DNA of 64,000 nt from Sanderia malayensis (Eukaryota > Cnidaria > Scyphozoa > Semaeostomeae > Pelagiidae), in the NCBI GenBank assembly GCA_013076295.1, contig RQOL01000824.1:2046001-2110000 (forward strand), written 5' to 3'. Under the pieces are notes generated by a model. That model was given only the letters and a program-made list of their open reading frames with translations. It ran no database searches and was not told the DNA's origin. Below, in pieces: positions 12,753 to 25,300 of this stretch; positions within the stretch are counted from its first letter, which is position 1; every line of letters starts with the position of its first letter. The position numbers and the translations under genes were made by a program.

Positions 12753-13904
12753 TAAATCTTCTTGTGAACAAGTTATAGAATGGAAACGTGTGCAATGGCT
12801 GCACAGGATTTAATAAGCAAGTAGGAAGACTTTCTACAGAAACCGTGGTCTTGAGTCGTAAAATAAAAAAATCAATTTGTTCATTGTAGTTGTGGAATCT
12901 TTGTTGAGTCTGATCAGTGGTGGGGATTACGGAATAATTAAGGGGGTTGTTCCATTAAAACAATTGAAAACGATTTCGATATGGAAAGAGGGGTAGAGTT
13001 TGGAGGAGCTAAGTTCCCCCTAGTTCTATATCACCGGGTTCAACACCCCCTCTGATCTGCGAGCTTAATTTGGTACTCCTACCTGTATAAAAAGTCCATA
13101 AAACTGCTTTACACATGTCGTAGTCGTACCATCAACCGGTTGTTTAATTATTTGCTGTTATTATGATGGCGTGTGCTTTGGTTCTTATGCATGTTTGCCA
13201 AGTCGAAGAGTTTGGCCTCTGCATGAAAATGAGTCCAGAGAAGAAGAATCAATAAAGAAACTCAGGTGGCAAGCTTACGTGTAGATCATGCTACACTTTG
13301 ATACAGTAACAAGTGTATAAAAAATCTAATGATACATTGTTAAGTACAATTAATAAAGTTTATACTCGGCTCTAAATATTAACCAATTAAATAATAATGT
13401 TAATAATAATAATAAACATTAAAAATTACAAAACTACTTTTCAAGCATGATATATTTCTACACATTACAATAATAAGGCATCCTCAATAGACTAAGTAAT
13501 ATGAATGAACTAAGTTAGTATTCTTTCGTGTTTTGCAACATAAAAGACAATGACAGGGTTGGCAAAGAAGGCAGTTAGATTAAAGATACAATGCCATGGC
13601 AGGATGTTCTCAATGGGGAATGAAATGTAAGGTAAAGTACGATATCACTTATATTATAGGACACTAAGTCGCTTTTATGGGGCACTGATAGATAGCAGTT
13701 AACTTGGAACCAACAGTTACCCCCGTCTAAAAACTAACTGTTACGGTATTTAGTATTGCAGCAGGAAAACGTCAGGGGTTAACAGGCTCGTGTTCAGCTC
13801 TGTTGCGCCTGCGCGTGGGACATAAGAGGATTCGTTATTGCGTCATAAACACATGTAAAGGATCAAGAATCTCGACACTATGTCGAGGCTGACACATTAC
13901 TAGT

Positions 13905-13936
13905 CTGTTGTTGTTGTTGTTGTTGTTGTTGTTGTG
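13905..13936 (+). repeat. (TTG)n microsatellite
   Basis: About ten uninterrupted TTG units, just downstream of the stop codon of the minus-strand C1QTNF12-like gene. Confidence 0.9.
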
Positions 13937-13988
13937 TAGGGTTTGTCTTTTGATATTGGGGAGTTTTTTCCTGCTTTTGCTCTACTGC

Positions 13989-16900
13989 TCATGTGCCCAG
14001 AAGAATACCGCTGAAATCTGATCCATTCAGAACCGTAACTGGGTAATTTGACTTGTTTTCTATATGAACTGAGACGTACTGCCCGGCCTAGAAAACCAAA
14101 ACACAACTCAAATTAACAAGGGTCGACGATTATTTAGAATTTAATGGAAATCTAGTAACTTTACATATACAGTCGACTCTTGCTATCTTGAACTCGCAGG
14201 GGAAATGAAAATTTGTATGACATAGTAGGAGCTCGAGATATACAAACTAAATTCACTCAACGAGAGAACGAGGGGAAATGGGAAACTGTTCGAGATAGCG
14301 AGTTCGAGACAGCGAGATTCGACTGTACTTCGATTAGAACTCGAGCCACTGATCCAAGCTTAAGTTTGAGTCTTTAAAAGAATCAATTAATCTGTATTAA
14401 TTTAGTTTTAAAATGATTATTCTTGCATGGCATAGATGAATAGCTCACCATGAGTAGAAGGAGACCCTGCGCATGCACGGAAAATATTCGACTGTTGCTT
14501 GACAACCCAGCTGTGCTTGCTAGATTTCTGTAAATAAAGAAAAAGACGTGAGTATATTTTTGTGTTAATTAACCCCCGTCTCAGAGTGCGAAAATACATT
14601 AAAATCAAAGCAGAAAACCTGTGCCCCAGGGGTGGACTTACGCATTTTCGTCGCATTTTCCATTGATGCATATCATTGCTGTAACGAAATCTTTTCGTAC
14701 AAGGTTCGTTTCTCGAGTTGAGCGTGCAAAATGGACTGACAGTTGAAACTGGTAAACTGCTGTGTGTGGGACAGTGTACCGTCCACTTGCGAGGTTCATT
14801 CGGTTACCACGGACAAATGTGCCATGCTTTTTGGCCTTCGAGAAAAAGGGCAGAACATTTAACCAAAACTCACTCTTCAACTAAGTATCCAAGTAGCAGA
14901 AAAGTGATAATATTTTGAAGAATTCAGATATTATCAGTTAGTTTTCTACCTCAAAGCTTCTAAGTTCCAGTGTTGTCTTTCTTGGAATTTCTGTCTTCCT
15001 GGTCAACTCCACGTGGAAGCCAGACAGAACATCCGGGACTCCTGCAGCCAGGAGGCCATATGATTGGCCAGCGTATCTCTGTGTTCTTCTGTTTGCTGTT
15101 TCTGAATGAATGAGAAACAGATGAAGATTTTTGTAAGTCACGAAACCCATTGCATATGCTGAAGCCCTATCGTGGAATCATACTCAACTTTGGTTTATGT
15201 ACAGACAGTTTGAGCTAATGTTCGGATATTTTGAAGCTAAAGCGACATACGAAGTATTGTCAACATGTATTTAGAAGAAAGCTTTGGCGAAGGAAAAATT
15301 AGGCCTTTGGCTAGGCCATTGCACGTGTTGACTGGTTCACGCCCCCTCAGATGTTTTTCTCAGAAACTCTTCCTGGTTAAAATGGCTTGAAGAAGCATTG
15401 GTAGGTTTACATATATGTTCTTGGTTTTAATTTCATCTTTAACAACAATTTTAACCTTTTGTATCTATTTAGTTAGTTTTTGTGTGAATTACCTCTCACG
15501 AGGTTTCTGAATCTGGCCATCATGGATGCTTCTGTGATTTGTGCCCCTGGTGGTCCAGGTGGTCCAGGTGGACCTGGGGGGCCGGGCAAACCAACGACTG
15601 TCGACTGAAAAATAAAACACAAGGTGATTAGAGTTATTTACGTCGAAATTCACTATATGTGTAACTTTACCCAACCAATTTAAAATCTTTGCTTTAACAA
15701 GAGCTTCCATACACACGCCCCCGGCCTAAAATTAATGACCCGGCGTCATTGAAAGAATCAACCAGCGTACTATATGAAACCTGAATGATTTAATTAGCGC
15801 CGATAGCGTTTATGGTACTTACAAATCGTTGTGCTTTAGCCTTTGACCTTTTCTTGTTGACCTTTGGCTGGGCGGACTGTTTGTTTTCCTGATTGCGAAT
15901 GAACTCAAGCCAAGTGTGAAAGGGACTTACTGTTGGCTGTGGACCACGTGGACCCTTAAAAAGAGACAAGGAAACACGGCGTAAGACATAATGAAATGCA
16001 ATTATAGTCACTTACTCCATTATATATTAATCACTATAGTCAATTGCTTATAGCATTTGACTATAGTTGTTGATATATGATAGAATCTCTATTAACGGAC
16101 ATATCTATATTAGCTGGCACTTAGTTGCAAAACTGCAATGCTTGCATTGATCACATTGATTGTTATATGGATGATATATGTTATATGATATATGATATGT
16201 TATGTTATGTTATGTTGTGTTATATGTTATGTTATATGATGTATCCACCGTATTGTTTGGAAGTATTTTCTATCATTACGTCATTGTCCTCATTATTGTG
16301 ATGATAATCATCATAAACATAATCATCATGATTGTCTAATATTTTTCTGTCTGTAAAGTTTTATCGGCCAATATTTTAATGTCTGTGTCTGAAGTCCAAC
16401 TTCAAGGCTCCTTCACTTTGCTCTGAAGTCCGCAATGGATTCCGATAGGATAATACTTGGTGAATTGATATGTGACTGTAAACTCGCACTGCGATACCAA
16501 GAGATGTCCTCTCCATGTAAGCCACCACTTTGATGCAATTGCAATATGAGTGACCTAAACAATGTTGTTTGTATATGCCTTCAACCAAGAGCTTTATTTT
16601 GAATCTGTTTTACTCAACAATATTAACCATTTACGTCCTTTTACGAAATTTAAATAGCTACACCAATTTTTGCATGAAACTTGAATCAGCACTTAGCACT
16701 AAAAGTCTCTTAATTGGTTTCTGAGTTTTGGGATCTAAATTTAAGTTATTGTTTTCAAGTTGAGCATTTTTAGATTGACATAATTCCAAATTGTGACAAA
16801 AAACCCCATGCAGATCAAATCAAAAATTGAAATTTTTCCCAAACAAAATTAACAAATTTCTTGATTCTTGCTCTGAGGCCACGCCGTGCACACTTTTTCA

Positions 16901-19900
16901 AAAATGAAATTTTACAATTTTTAATTATTCTTAAGCCTACTACTAAAGTTTTTTTAATCTTTAGCCATCCCAGTTCTCTTTTCTTATGAACCAGTTACTT
17001 ATGAGATAAACTTCTTGCAACAGTCAAATACACAGACACCCACGAATGAACATTACGACTGAAGCATTTCATACAGTAAATTTGTTGATTTTTCAATATC
17101 TCCTTGATCAATTGAAATCAACAAAGCTTAAAAAGAATTTAACAAATCTATATAGCGTACACTCGTGAGTCTTATGTTACAAAGCAAATTCCAACGTATG
17201 TCACAAGAGCCGCTGCGCGTGTGTTCCCTACCATGACCGCAGAGAAGGAGCTATATTCAAGTGGCCACTCGGCAAACTTTACTGCAAATCTGTGCTTATC
17301 TGATAATCCATTTACAAGGATATTGAGACCAAGTATCATGACATTGAAATTGCATAGTGAATACATTCCAAATAGCAGGAAGTTTAAGCCAATAGTAGCG
17401 TCACTAATTACCTGCATGCTATAGTTCTTATGAAGCTTAATATTGGAAATAAGAATCGAGTTGAAATTTTGTTTTTGTTTTTTATTTGATGAATTTCTTG
17501 TGATATCCCCGGACTCTGTTTTGCCTTCTATTGAGAGTTTGTGCGTGTGATTTAGTAGGGTTGAGTCTGTTCTTTTCCCTTTTGTTTAATTCATATGGAA
17601 TTTTATTGAAAGTATTCAAAATAAAAGGTTAAGAACGTGTGTGGCAATCGACATTAGGGCTTTAAGTGGGCTTGAAACCCTACTGTTATTGATTTATTTT
17701 TTAGAATAACATCAAAGATTGAGCCTGTTGCAATGTATTCTGCATGATGACTAAATCGCGAGGTGGCTCATCGATCCTTTGCCATTACAGTCAGATTGGC
17801 TCATTACTGGTGACGAGAAGCCAAGGTCAGTGAGTGACATGTTTCTTGTTTCTTAGGGCCCATATACACGAGCAAAATAAGGACATTCTTTTAGGGATTA
17901 AGGTAATTAGCACTCCGGTTGCCCGTGTATATGGTCTCCTTTGCAAGGTCTTCCTTATTCGTTTCACACGTAAGGATGAAAAAGACCGGCCAATAAAATA
18001 AGGGGTGCTCTCGAGGTTCCTTTATTTTAAGGCAGCATTGTTTTCTCGTTGATCCCTGTCATCGGAGATTAGCATCGTCCCAATTTCACAACAACGCGCG
18101 GTTTATTCAAACTTTTTCTTGACTAATAACGAAGGTCATCTGGAAGTTTCTCTGTTAATCTGTTTATGAAAATATAATAATGTCGGAGGAACAATTTTTT
18201 TGCTGCTATTAATGTCTGTACATCTGCTGGAGCAAAATCTCCAGCGTATACACTGCAAAGAGTACTGCATTTTGCTGCAGCCTATATTCCGAATCTTCAG
18301 GCATTGTTGTTTGTTCATAGGCAGACAATGCTTGATGAACCATTCGTCTGTAGCTTTCCATTTTAATATAAGACAATTTATGGAAAGCATTAGTAGAGCT
18401 TTTGCAAGTGTTCAGGTATTCACTATCAGACAATATTCAAAGTATCGTTCAATTCAAATAAACTGCCCAGAGAGTTTATCAAAGAGTTATGATATCACCA
18501 GTCATCGTGGATTAGGAAAACTGACATGTGTTATTTATTTTGATGAGCAAAATAAGGACAGACAGTCTGGAATTCACACCTCCTTACGCTGCACCCCACT
18601 GTTTTAGGCAGATTTAAGGTGCTCGTGTATATGGGCCCTTAGCCTCAATCATTTCTTTTACTTTTTGCTTCACATACATACGTCATTTCTTCAATACCAC
18701 TTGGGTACCACGAATATCACATTTTGGCATTGATCTAGTGTACTTTGTAACATCGCGGCCTCAAGTCTCGTTGTCTCACAAGTCTCGTTGACTGAACCAA
18801 GAATGTTGTCAACAAAGAGGTACTTTATAGTTTATAGTTGGCTGTGCTATACTTTTTGATGCTCCATAATGCTTTGCGGCTTTCAATTGTGCTTTATGGA
18901 GTTCCATGGTGCTTTGCGGCGTTCCATGGTGCTTTGCGGCGTTCCATGATGCTTTGCGGAGTTCTGTGGTGCTTTATTGTTAGAGCCTACGCTGCCAGGT
19001 TTATAGTTTGGCTGGAGATTCAGAAAGGGTTGATGTTGCTAGAAGATAGCTCGGAGCAAGATCGCCACGTGATTTAAAGTAGCAGATAGTTGAAATTGTG
19101 GTGAAGCGGTTAATTGGGCGGTTAATAGGATCAACCCTTTAATGATGATAATTTAGGGTGATTAACTCTTGTCTTATGTGCTAAATGATTGGATTTATCC
19201 AACCACATCTAACAAAAACCTGGTAGAATCACAAAACACTCTAACAGGTTCAAATAAAAAAGATTTCTGAAATTCCACGCAATGTTTTTTGTCATTTTGA
19301 ATGAAGAAACAGAAGTATAACATGCCAATTTGGACTGTTGTGGGGTTCAGAAATAGCAATTAGTACTGTGATAACTGACACATATTATACTTGCTCGATC
19401 TATAATTCCTGAGTAACTTGATGAAACTGATGTTTAAGGCCTGTAGCGTGTTCTGAGTCCGTTGCTTTACATCGAAGTATCTTGTTTCATTTGCATTTCA
19501 TTTGTATAAACTAGAGCAAAGCAAGATTCTGCGGATATCTTACTTGTTAATCGACCAAGGTTGGGTTTCGCCGCGTTTAAGATTGATGATCGAAAACCAA
19601 CAAGATATATCGCTCATTATATGATTTGCTCAGCCCAAGGGCGACATGAGTGGAAAACTATTTCTCTTTTAATCCCCATGTTTTAAAGTTGAAATTTACC
19701 ATGCAAATATGAAGATGATAAGATATATTATTAATGACAGGCAAAGAAAATTGACCGATATTTCCAACCGTATATATGTTGATTGGAATATCCACAGTTT
19801 CATGGGTCTGTAAGATAAAATCAACTGTGACGTTTCATTGACGTTGTTCAGTTTCAAAGGATGTTGTGGTTAGGGTAGTGGACGTATTTCCCCATTTGAA

Positions 19901-22395
19901 TTGAAAGAGAATGTATCCACCCTAATAATATATGGAGCTTCGAAAAAGACTGAATTTCATCAAGAGCTCGTTTAAACTAAGAGTAACTTGCAACATGAAG
20001 CAAATTAAGAGGTCATGTGATTTGTTATGATTAGAAAACTTGTTATATGAACTTTCTGCCATTGTTGAGAATTGCCAAGTAGAGTGGATGATTTTTCAAG
20101 GCATTTGATAGTGTTTTAGAATTGTTTAAAATTCCTTATATCTAATTGCCCTCCCAAAACCAGGTCCCATTCATCATTGAAATGTTTTAATATTTCGTAT
20201 CCGTTTCGAGTATAGAGGATAAGATAGGATAGGATAGGATAGGATAGAGCAATATTTTTGTTTAAAAGCGTGGCATGATTGAAGGACAAGGCTAGTTGAC
20301 TGCTGGGAGAGAAGGGGCTGATATTATTTGGTCGAGTCATGACTAAATTTATACAAATGCTGTTTCATTTTTCAGCAACACTGTTTGTTAGCTGCTTCAT
20401 TTTCTATGTAATTTTTGCATTGTGAAATCCCTTATCAAGAGAGACTTGGCAAAAATTCCTCTCTCGAAATAAGGTTATTTTATGGAGGAAATCTTTCATG
20501 ACAGTCAGTATCGATTTAAGACTCTCCGTCTCTTATACTTTAAACAATTAACCAAAGAATTTGAAATCGCCGAGGCTTACATTCGAATAATCGCAGTATT
20601 TCGAAATCTTTTTGTTTAACAAGGATTATTTTTGCTACTATGATAACTTCAGGTTAACACTTACTGCATATAAACGCACCTTTGAAGGTCCCGGCTTAGT
20701 ACGAGCATCTTCACGACGTTCCGACGAAGACGTTTTCTCGAACCCAAACACGATTTCGTTGAGTTGTACTAACAGAATCAGCAATAGGACTATTAACAGA
20801 TACAATCTTTCCATCTTTTCCACATTCACTTTTGATACGTCAGTTGCTCACGTGAGAATAACAATTATTAAGACCAAATAGTTAACTCGTAGCCCAAAAC
20901 AAATGCTGTAAACTCTGTATAGATATATCTAGAGAGAGAGAGGGACAGAGAGAGTAGAGTGTTTAATTGTCTTAGTGCGCTGGAGTGACGTAACATGATA
21001 TTTACAATGCGCATGCGTTGTTTTTAAGCCTCTCTGTTTCAGATGGCCTGCAGACATTGTTGTCAAACTGCTTTGCAGGGTTTTCTCAGTCACTAAGTGA
21101 TTGCATGGTGGTGGAGAGACAATGGCTGGCCTCTACATAACAATTGCCACTCAAGCTCGAAGTCCAAGTAGGAAAATCCTGACCGGAACACTTGGACCGC
21201 AGTCAATTGTCATTGATTACGCTGTTGATAGCTGACTTCAGAAGGCCCTTCAAATGGTCTTCCACATGCGACTCTAGTAATGATCTGTCTTTTATGATCT
21301 TGGTAATGATCTCAGTCACTACCATGCATCCACCCGGAGAAGAATTTCCAAATACCAAGGCTGCTCGGTTGGTTACCCGGATCTTTCAGGGACGTGTAAA
21401 ACCCGGCATTGGACTGAAGAGCTTGACGTTGCGGATACCGCAAAAAACGAAATTTGAGTCTGATTATTGTTCAATATTAAGCAAAATAAAAGCTATACGA
21501 TGCAGCCAATCAATAAAATTTTTGGTTTAAACAGTTGCTGCTATTTTCAATACATTCACTAAACAACTTCAATGTCTGGAAACTTGGGCTCGATGTTCTT
21601 TCAAATGATTATCAGGATGGGGGCTTATTCGAGGTGGGGGCTTATTCGGATCGGAGGTGGGGGCTTATTCCAAGATTTACGGTATGAATTTGAAGTGAGG
21701 AATTTAGCTAAAAACACGAAATCGAGGCTGCATATCAGCGAGACTATGGATACTAGGTTACGTTTAAATCGAGGCTACGTCCTGGTGCATTCAATTTTAT
21801 GTTTGCAAATGACATGGAATTGTTTGACATGACCCAGTGGAAGGTGTCCTTCAAGTAATCTTTGGTCATCAGCTTTTTTGGAGCTTGCAAAAGCGGATCA
21901 GTTTGTGACCTAGTTTTCTTGTGAAATGGAAAATAAATTTAGCCCTTTATATTCCACGAGCTGCCTCAGAAGATCAGATTTGATGCCATTGGTCTTTGAA
22001 TGTTAGTGTCAGGGATGCTTGGTTCGAGCGCATGACAAGGATGGTATATGCAACTGCCATATTGGGTAGTATCTAGTCTCGCGTTCGAACTCAAGCCAAA
22101 GATTATAGTTTTAGAGTTCGAGTACCATTTTAAACATCTGTACCATGAAGTAATCTTTTGAACTTCGCTTTTTAAAGATTTACGTTCGAGTATCAGTAAA
22201 AGTAATCAGTTCCTGAGTTCGAGTCTCAGTCTAGTATTACTCACTTATGAGTAAGTAAGTGTTGTGGAGTACTGTAGCCCCACTTACCCTTTGGTTCTTG
22301 TTGCGCTTTCGCTTCTTCCTTCCTCTGCCTGCGTCTGTGCTTGTAATCACCAAAGCCAAAGCGGCCAGTAAAAGCAGAATTGTTTTCAGCTCCAT
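13989..22395 (-). CDS. C1QTNF12-like: Secreted collagen/C1q protein of the C1QTNF12 (adipolin)/erythroferrone family, copy A
   Basis: Seven exons join in frame: 22395-22288, 15954-15823, 15604-15493, 15101-14950, 14880-14642, 14527-14449 and 14087-13989 (TGA), about 306 residues. Exon 1 encodes a signal peptide ([20 protein letters not shown]) followed by a very basic stretch. Exon 2 ends in a basic cluster with NKKR, a possible furin-type site; adipolin is known to be cut by furin at a KKxR motif. Exon 3 holds about five Gly-X-Y triplets followed by a helix ending FRNLVR. The C1q/TNF-like domain shows GTFVRG, ICINGKC with the family's paired cysteines, GLSSNSRIF and AGQYVSV, closing FSGILLG. 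It should be a secreted multimeric ligand. The acceptor of exon 5 is uncertain: an in-frame alternative at 14868 aligns better with copy B. An alternative first exon lies at 20680-20814. Confidence 0.85.
14170..14325. mobile_element. pogo/Tc1-type MITE-like element, 156 bp
   Basis: Ends begin CAGTCGACTCTTGCTATCTT and, in reverse complement, CAGTCGAATCTCGCTGTCTC, flanked by TA on both sides. TA duplication and CAGT-type ends suit the Tc1/mariner-pogo group. No coding capacity. It sits in the last intron of C1QTNF12-like copy A. Confidence 0.8.
17856..18638. mobile_element. PIF/Harbinger-like non-autonomous element, 783 bp
   Basis: Starts GGGCCCATATACACGAGC and ends with its reverse complement, with TTA directly outside both ends. 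Three-base TTA/TAA duplications are typical of PIF/Harbinger. The interior has a 135-codon open frame with no transposase-like motif, so it looks non-autonomous. It lies in the long first intron of C1QTNF12-like copy A. Confidence 0.85.
18861..18980 (+). repeat. 20-bp tandem repeat, about six copies
   Basis: Unit GCTTTGCGGCGTTCCATGGT at 18871, 18891, 18911, 18931 and 18951 with small changes, and a degenerate copy at 18971. Confidence 0.85.
20680..20814 (-). CDS. Alternative signal-peptide first exon for the C1QTNF12-like copy A
   Basis: A 45-codon stretch starts with ATG at 20814 and encodes a strong hydrophobic signal peptide ([20 protein letters not shown]), then a Ser/Arg/Glu-rich segment ending GPSK. 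It stops at a GTGCGT donor in phase 0, which joins in frame to exon 2 of the downstream gene at 15954. It lies between first exon 22288-22395 and the gene body, on the same strand. The simplest reading is a second promoter giving a protein with a different leader and no long basic stretch, about 315 residues. It could instead be the start of an unrelated gene or a chance open frame. A GA-rich microsatellite lies about 120 bp upstream of its ATG. Confidence 0.5.
20933..20960 (+). repeat. GA-rich microsatellite
   Basis: AGAGAGAGAGAGGGACAGAG and neighbours, about 120 bp upstream (on the minus strand) of the alternative first exon's ATG. Confidence 0.6.
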
Positions 22396-25300
22396 ATTTG
22401 TTTGGTCGCCTCTATTTCTTTGACCTGAAAGCGAAACGATATGTCTTTCAGTTTCACCTGAAAATACAGCTTGTAGAAGTAAAGTAGCATAGGAAGGCGA
22501 AGACATCTAAACTTGGTTCTCGAGATGTTTAAAATCCAGAAGCTCGTCAAAGTCAAAACATTTTAATTGAAGTTTGGAGATAAAATTTACAGTAGTTTTT
22601 TTACGATTGTATTAAAGGTGTCAAGCCCACGTTCCACCCCAATGTTCCCATTTAGTCCCCAAGATGTCTTTGGTAAATAGAATTAGATGTAGTATACATT
22701 TTAACGTAACGGAATGCTTAATAACATTATCTGTACATTCAACACAAGCCTCTTTGCTTTGAACTGCGCTGAACCAAAATACAGTGATTGTTCCATTTGA
22801 CGATATCGATGGTGTTCGAATTGTCGAATGTTCGAATGTTTAATCAATCATACAAACTGTCTAAGATGACAGGTAAATTTGAATGAACAAGATGGCCTAT
22901 CTGCTAATGCCAGCTTTAATTACAGCTAAGTCAACGCAATCTGGTATGAAAAATAAACACAAGTATACTAGATATCGATAAGGAGCGCGTCAGCAGAGGA
23001 AGGGTTATCAATCAACTAAACAAACGGCAGGAAAAGCTGAGTGTTTTCGGGCATTATCTGTAGTATTACTGAGACGATTTCAACTTGATTCTCTTGAGCT
23101 GAGAAAGATAAGCGCTTCTGGATTGCATTCACTAGTTTTTGTGGGCTAATCTCGAGAATTAGCCCTCGCATCATTACCTTTCTATATGAAGGACAATTCA
23201 ATTTGGCCTGGCGGGTCGCCTGCCCTAAGTGTTTTAGTCTGTACAATACATGGCAAATCTCGTCTCTAACGGATAAGGGCCTAATCAATCTGACCAATCA
23301 ATTATTGTGATCAATGTATAATGTAATGTCCACATGGCAATTAATTACTCGCATCGGCACGTTCAAAAGAACAGCTTTTTTTATTAGCCATTAAATCGAG
23401 TCCTGTTATAACGAATCTTGACGGGAAGCAAAGAATAATTCTTTGTTGTTGAACTTAGGGTGCATTGTATAGCGTTGAAAACAGTTAAAAGGATTACAGG
23501 TTTAGTTCATTATGTGCACGATTCTTTATATCGAGAATTTATTCAATGTTTCAGGTGATGGTCATCAGGAGTTTTTTAGTAACTTTTACCATCCTGTCTC
23601 TTAAACAAACAGCTATGGTTCAAGTTTAGAAGTGTATGGTCCTACATAAAACACCATGAAGCACTCTAGTTTTTAGTTTATTATTTCACCCTTCTCTTTT
23701 AAAGCACATAGTTATAGTTCCAAGTATATTCCGACCGTTTTAACGAACATTTTTATGCTGTCCTGATAGAAAGGGTAACATTTTATGTGATTTCCACATA
23801 GAGGTAATGAATAAGAAGCCCGCTGTAGACATAAGAAAATGCAAAATTAAGCTGAGCGTTGTAATTCTGGTTACTCGAAGAATGATTTGTATTGCTTGGA
23901 GCCTCTATAGAGAGAAGGAAATCTAAGTTTCCTCAAAGAAAATTTTATATTGGTTGGAGCGTCGTGTGAAATCAAAGAAGGATTGAATTAACATGTTCTG
24001 TAGAGAATGTTAAATCTAAGCTGCCTCCAACAAAGAAAATACTGCATTCACTGTGTTCTTTGCGGATGATGTTATATTGAAAATGTCAGCTTTAGCGAGG
24101 TATCCGCGTTACGTACGCAGCTAATTAAATGTCCGCTTTTGTGTCGTGGAAATTAGCTAACCAAGAAGATAAGAAATCTAGCAAACCGAGTGAATAAAAA
24201 CCCGATTTATTAAGATGTTCGCTTAGAGCAAGGTCCCGCTCTCCTTTCACAGGCACCTCTTTGCATAGAATGTTTGAACTACTCTGACGTAATCGAACAA
24301 GTCTTTGGAGCTTTGAAATTGATTTGTTCATACAAAGGGATTTTCATAATTTGCTACCTCTTGTTTTGAAGTGATTCAAGTAGAAGCTAGCTATATTTGT
24401 GCTTGAATAACTGGGGGGGGGGGGGCGTAACAACACAACTTTACAATTGGTCGTGACGTTGTTAAGATTGCTTGGGTATGAGCACTCAGAGAGCATGATT
24501 TCTCAGTTGATATCTCTGATAGTACACACTGCACAATGGTACTGCATGAACTCAGTACTATCATTACTCTTCTACAATCTGTCATGAAGCAAATTCCAGT
24601 GCTGGTTCGTTAATTTACCATAGAAATCGAGAAATCCTAATCTTTCCGTATTATTTCTTCTGATTGAATGAGAAGAAACTCGTGGGGAAATATTTCCTAC
24701 GACTCATTTGGCTTGAGACAATGCAACAGCAGTGAATGGTATACTGCAAAAAAGATATTAAATGAAAACACGCGTAGGCGCTTTGTTGCGTGCAACCAAC
24801 GGAATATTATCATTTATTTCCACCATCATCTCTCATTTCACTATCAATATAAAAGATCATAGTTTATAGTGAATATTATTAAGCGTGGGACTTGGTGTGG
24901 GCTATCAAATATGGGCCAACTTTACTGGTCCAGTATTGACATTGAGAAATAGACGAAGTTAGAAGCACGTTTCAATGGGCAGAATGAATATGCGTCTGGT
25001 ATCAGCACAGTAAGTACTGCATTTCTTCCAACACTGCAAGCTCCGTGTAAACTTCTTAAGAGTTTAGTACAGACAGTGCATGTATGCACTATGACTGTAT
25101 AGCACAGGTTTTAATAACCATGTTATTAATTTTCCTGATGCGTCCCAAGATGCACCACGTATATCCAAAACTCCAGTCACTTTAAGTTTATAGGTTTGGG
25201 AATTGATAAAGCACCCGGTTGTATAGTTATGTTCATGAAGTCTTTTTATGAACGCAATATTTATTGCTCGTCTTCGGATGTGTGTCATGTTAGTATATTG

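Larger units (their letters stand above)
11344..13988. other. 3' UTR/intergenic region between convergent ARHGEF10-like and C1QTNF12-like genes
   Basis: A+T-rich sequence with no supported gene. It holds a 24-bp tandem repeat near 12606-12750 and a (TTG)n run at 13905-13935, which would be in the 3' UTR of the minus-strand gene. I could not pick a single polyadenylation signal for either gene. Confidence 0.5.
15955..22287. other. Long first intron of C1QTNF12-like copy A
   Basis: About 6.3 kb. It contains the alternative first exon (20680-20814), the PIF/Harbinger-like element (17856-18638), a 20-bp tandem repeat (18861-18980), an AGGAT microsatellite near 20218-20248 and a TATGT-type low-complexity stretch near 16180-16245. 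I see no other conserved exon. Confidence 0.5.

Noticed and set aside
18200..18607. 135-codon plus-strand frame
   Set aside because: It lies within the PIF/Harbinger-like element and shows no transposase or other family motif.
22396..22506. N-terminal extension of C1QTNF12-like copy A from the ATG at 22506
   Set aside because: The extension would place 37 polar residues before the signal peptide and crosses an acceptor-like site; the ATG at 22395 puts the hydrophobic leader at the start.
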